This document shows, piece after piece, positions 61,018-64,000 of a stretch of DNA of 64,000 nucleotides; positions within the stretch are counted from its first letter, which is position 1, and each line of letters opens with the position of its first letter. The stretch covers positions 334,404,302 through 334,468,301 of the forward strand of contig NC_081413.1 of assembly GCF_030272615.1 (NCBI RefSeq), written 5' to 3'. The notes under the pieces were generated by a model. The model did not search any database and had not been told where the DNA came from. It saw only the letters and a list, made by a program, of their open reading frames with translations. Origin of the DNA: Cryptomeria japonica (taxonomy: Eukaryota > Streptophyta > Pinopsida > Cupressales > Cupressaceae). The position numbers and the translations under genes were made by a program.

Positions 61018-61800
61018 TGTAGCATCGTAAATTGTATCCCTACACAATTTACACCATATTTTGTACCCCTAAATTACTGTGTCCCATCTTAGCTCTCTCC
61101 TAGGTCCATTTTTGACCTTTTTACCTCAAATTTGATGACACCTGTCTCCATGAATAACTTAATCTATGCCTCAGGTTGTGTGCCTTGATCTCTTGCTAGT
61201 TTGCCCTATTTTTGGTGGACCATGGTGCTAGGACATCTTGGTCCTAGGACCATTGCGCCTAGGGCATCTTAGTCCTCCTTAAACAAGACCTAATTTAAAT
61301 AGATCAATGCACATCCCCTCCTTGGTGATTTCAATTCTTAGTGTCTCAATTTGACTGTTAGAGGTCGGTCTAATTGATAAATTACCTTGGGACCCCTATA
61401 TAAGAGAATTATTCCCATTCATTTTGACATCCACAATCCACCCCATCATTCATGCATCCATATCAAGAATCTTCAAGCATTGAAGGCATCATTTCACCCT
61501 TCAAGCATCATGAAGCAATAAATATACATCAATATTCATGTAACCATGTCTATTTAATTAGGTCATTCATGTTCATTTTATGTCAATTCATGTTATTGCA
61601 TTAACACTTGTGATCACATCTAGAGAGCATTTCATCCATCATCAATTACAACATATCCGTGGTATATCATTTAGCATTTACTTCGATATTACAATTAAAA
61701 TTTTGATTCAATTAGAGTTAATTACAAACCCAAGGTTTAACCTAAGGAAAACCCCTATCAACAACATCATTTCTCTTCTTTTTGTGTGTAGGCAACAAAT
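61018..61800 (+). repeat. Probable 3' LTR of element E (end uncertain)
   Basis: It starts TGTAGCATCGTAAATTG directly after a purine-rich tract. A core promoter cccctatataag lies at 61,393, followed by cat-rich sequence. A plausible end is gtgtaggcaaca near 61,796, but no second LTR or target duplication was seen, so the right edge is a guess. Confidence 0.5.
61397..61403 (+). promoter_or_regulatory. TATA box in element E LTR
   Basis: TATATAA in cccctatataagag sits about 380 bases into the LTR, where a U3 core promoter is expected. Confidence 0.6.
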
Positions 61801-62239
61801 CTTGGAGCCATGGATAAAGATTATAGCAAATGAGACAATGATGATCCATTGTAACTTTTGCAAAGGTGAAAATCAAAGGACCAGGATGAAAACCACCATA
61901 GTCCTAAGAATTTCCAGTTTGCTTCTATGAATAGATTCCACATTTCTTGATTGATTTTGTTGTCTTATGTGCTTCTCTAATTCTCCTATTCAAACTTTTC
62001 TCTGTGCCACTATGTCTCATATGTAGCTTGTTTCTACTGTTTCATGTCAATTCTTCATTGTTCACCCTAGATGTAGCATTCAAATACATTCAAATCAATT
62101 TCAAATAAAAAAAGGAAAAATAACTTGATTTGCATTTAGTCCTCTTACATTGGATCAATTTAGTTCTCCCTTCCTTTAATGTATTATTTGGAAAGTTAGA
62201 TCATTTCCTAGTTTACAAGGTTTAAGTTTTGAAACTCTA
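61801..62239. other. Unassigned AT-rich sequence
   Basis: Between the putative element E LTR and element J I see no gene or clear repeat. It may include the LTR end and its host sequence. Confidence 0.3.
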
Positions 62240-64000
62240 ATTTTCCATTCAATAGAATATATATAAATAATTTGATCCACTCTCTAAGACTCATCACCTT
62301 TTCTCAAATGATAACTAGTAGCCATGGGGGTACTTACTGGTTTAGATTTCTCCATATCAAACTTCTAGAACATCTCCCTATCATACTTAGCTTGAGAAAT
62401 AAAGATATCTATCATTTAGTTGAGCAACTAGAAGACAAAGAAAGAAGGACAACTCACCAATCATAGACATCTTGAACTCATTTTGTATTTCTTTTGCAAA
62501 TTTCTTACACCAGCATCTCCACCAAAGATAATATCATCAACATATATAATAACTATCAAAATATTATCCTCATCTATCTTAAAAGTAAATATTACTTTTT
62601 GTATTATCTTTCTTGAATCCTTGCTAAAGTAAATATTTATCCACCCTTCCATACCAAGTATTAGGGGCTTGTTTGATACCATAGAAAGTCTTTTTGACTC
62701 TACACATCATGTTCAAATCTTTTGATAATTGATATCCATTAAGATGATGTATGTAAAATTCTTCCTTTAGATCATCATTCAAGAAGTTAGACTTGGCATC
62801 CATCTTGTATACCTTTAAATTCTTATGTGTTGAAAAGGAAAGAACATCTTGATTGCCTCTATCCTTACCACCAGAGAAAATGTCCCCTCAAAATCAATCC
62901 TTTCTAATTCTAAATAATGCTTACAAAACAACCTTTCTTTATTCCTTATTACTTCTAACTAATCATTTAGCTTGTTCTAGAACACCCATTTTGTTCCTAT
63001 GACATTATTATCTCTATGTTTAGTGATTAATTACCATGTCTAATTCTTCTAAATTTTATCCAATTCTTATTCCATTGTTTTCAACAATTATTCATCTTTT
63101 CTAGCATCACCAAAGGTCTTAGGTTCCACCCTCAAAGGAGACAAAGGTTCTCTTTCTCACTTCCTTTCAAAAATATTCTTCTAATATATACACCTTCAGT
63201 CTTATTAGTATTGGTATAATTTTTTGAATGATTATTTTGGACATACTTAGCTAGATTTTTAGGGGGCCAACCTAATTCATTTACTTTTTCTTCTTTGTCT
63301 TCATCTTCCTCTTCTTCAATGTAGGCAGGTTCTTTTGATTCACAACACTCAATTTCTTGTTCATTTTGGATCCAATATTCATCTACTTTTACTTTTTTTT
63401 TCTTTCAACTATCCTTCGTAATCTCTTATTGTGGCATTTATAGGCCTTATCCTTATTGAGTAACCAAGGCATATCCCTTCATCACTTCTTAAATCAAACT
63501 TTCCAAGATCTTATTCATCTCTTCTGATGTAACATTTGCTACCAAAAATTCTAAAATACTTGTCTATTGGAGGTCTTCCATGCCATAGCACTTAGGGGTC
63601 TTAGAGCTATTCACCCTTACCTACACCTTATTAAGAATAAAAATAAAAGTATGTACCACCTATTTCCAATATACATCATACAAATTAGTATCTTTCATCA
63701 TTTTTCCAGCCATCTCTTGACTATCCTATTTATTCTTTCAACTACCTCATTCTGGTGAGGTGTCTTAGGATCAATAATATGTCTCCTAATTCCATGATAT
63801 TCACAAAACTTTTCAAACTTATTTGAAAGAAATTCACCTTCTCTATCAGAAATTAGACACTTGATCTTATCATCTATCTCATTCACTACTATAGATTTTA
63901 AAGCTTTAAACTTGTCTAGGGCTTCTATTTTTTCTCTAAAAAATGTAACCCATGTCATTCTAGAGTAATCATCAATAAGTAATATAAATTACCTTTCACC
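62240..64000 (-). pseudogene. pol: Element J: truncated minus-strand Copia pol (runs off window)
   Basis: On the minus strand the window edge enters a Copia integrase (about 63,958-63,698) with TWVTFFREK, an SDREGEF middle Asp motif and HQNEVVERINR. A degraded linker follows to about 63,000. RT then runs about 62,960 to 62,455, with VYKMDAKSNFLNDDLKEEF, YGIKQAPNTWY in a shifted frame, and YVDDIIFGG at about 62,530. Remnants of SFFLGLQ-like and CTPMAT-like RNase H-proximal sequence, heavily mutated, reach about 62,240. No RNase H core or LTR is present to the left, so the 3' end is deleted. The 5' part lies beyond 64,000. Several stops and frameshifts make it inactive. Confidence 0.85.

Overview
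The window looks like a stretch of a large, repeat-dense plant genome, possibly a conifer. The evidence is nested plant-type LTR retrotransposons, PBSs complementary to plant initiator-Met tRNA, high AT content and no recognisable host gene. The species call is an inference. I found no convincing single-copy gene, tRNA, rRNA or CRISPR array. Every recognisable coding segment is retroelement-derived and carries stops or frameshifts.

Layout. 1-3,870: A-rich noncoding repeat DNA. 3,912-4,116: tandem repeats. 4,260-8,447: very C/T-rich remnant of a Ty3/gypsy-like element with a proline-rich repeat and a G-patch-like motif, ending in a polypurine tract and a probable LTR start at 8,448. 9,600-13,560: AT-rich noncoding DNA with 21-bp and 122-bp tandem arrays. 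13,779-19,240: a decayed gypsy gag split by two solo LTRs (16,133-17,704 and 18,279-19,180). 19,240-22,988: a probable minus-strand LTR with an array of short palindromes. 22,989-48,840: noncoding repeat DNA into which three elements inserted: A (23,200-30,615), B (33,398-41,437) and C (41,945-48,546). 48,552-51,370 and 58,629-61,017: a pol-less gypsy-like element (E) split by element D (51,371-58,623), with a probable 3' LTR at 61,018. 62,240-64,000: a truncated minus-strand Copia element (J).

Elements A, B, C and D each have two LTRs, a PBS, a terminal PPT and exact 5-bp target-site duplications (GTGAT, TTAGC, TAATC, AAAAG). A, C and D are Copia elements with gag, protease, integrase, RT and RNase H in order. 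Several G-rich tracts upstream of each 3' LTR suggest the Sirevirus (SIRE) group. The most unusual unit is B. It has the same LTR, PBS and PPT design but no pol. It instead carries a coiled-coil gag-like ORF with five CCHC zinc knuckles and a separate unknown ORF of about 1,123 codons. That second ORF keeps one frame through nine nonsense codons and has a gene-like 5' leader. B therefore looks like a non-autonomous element that relied on the machinery of relatives such as A, C or D.
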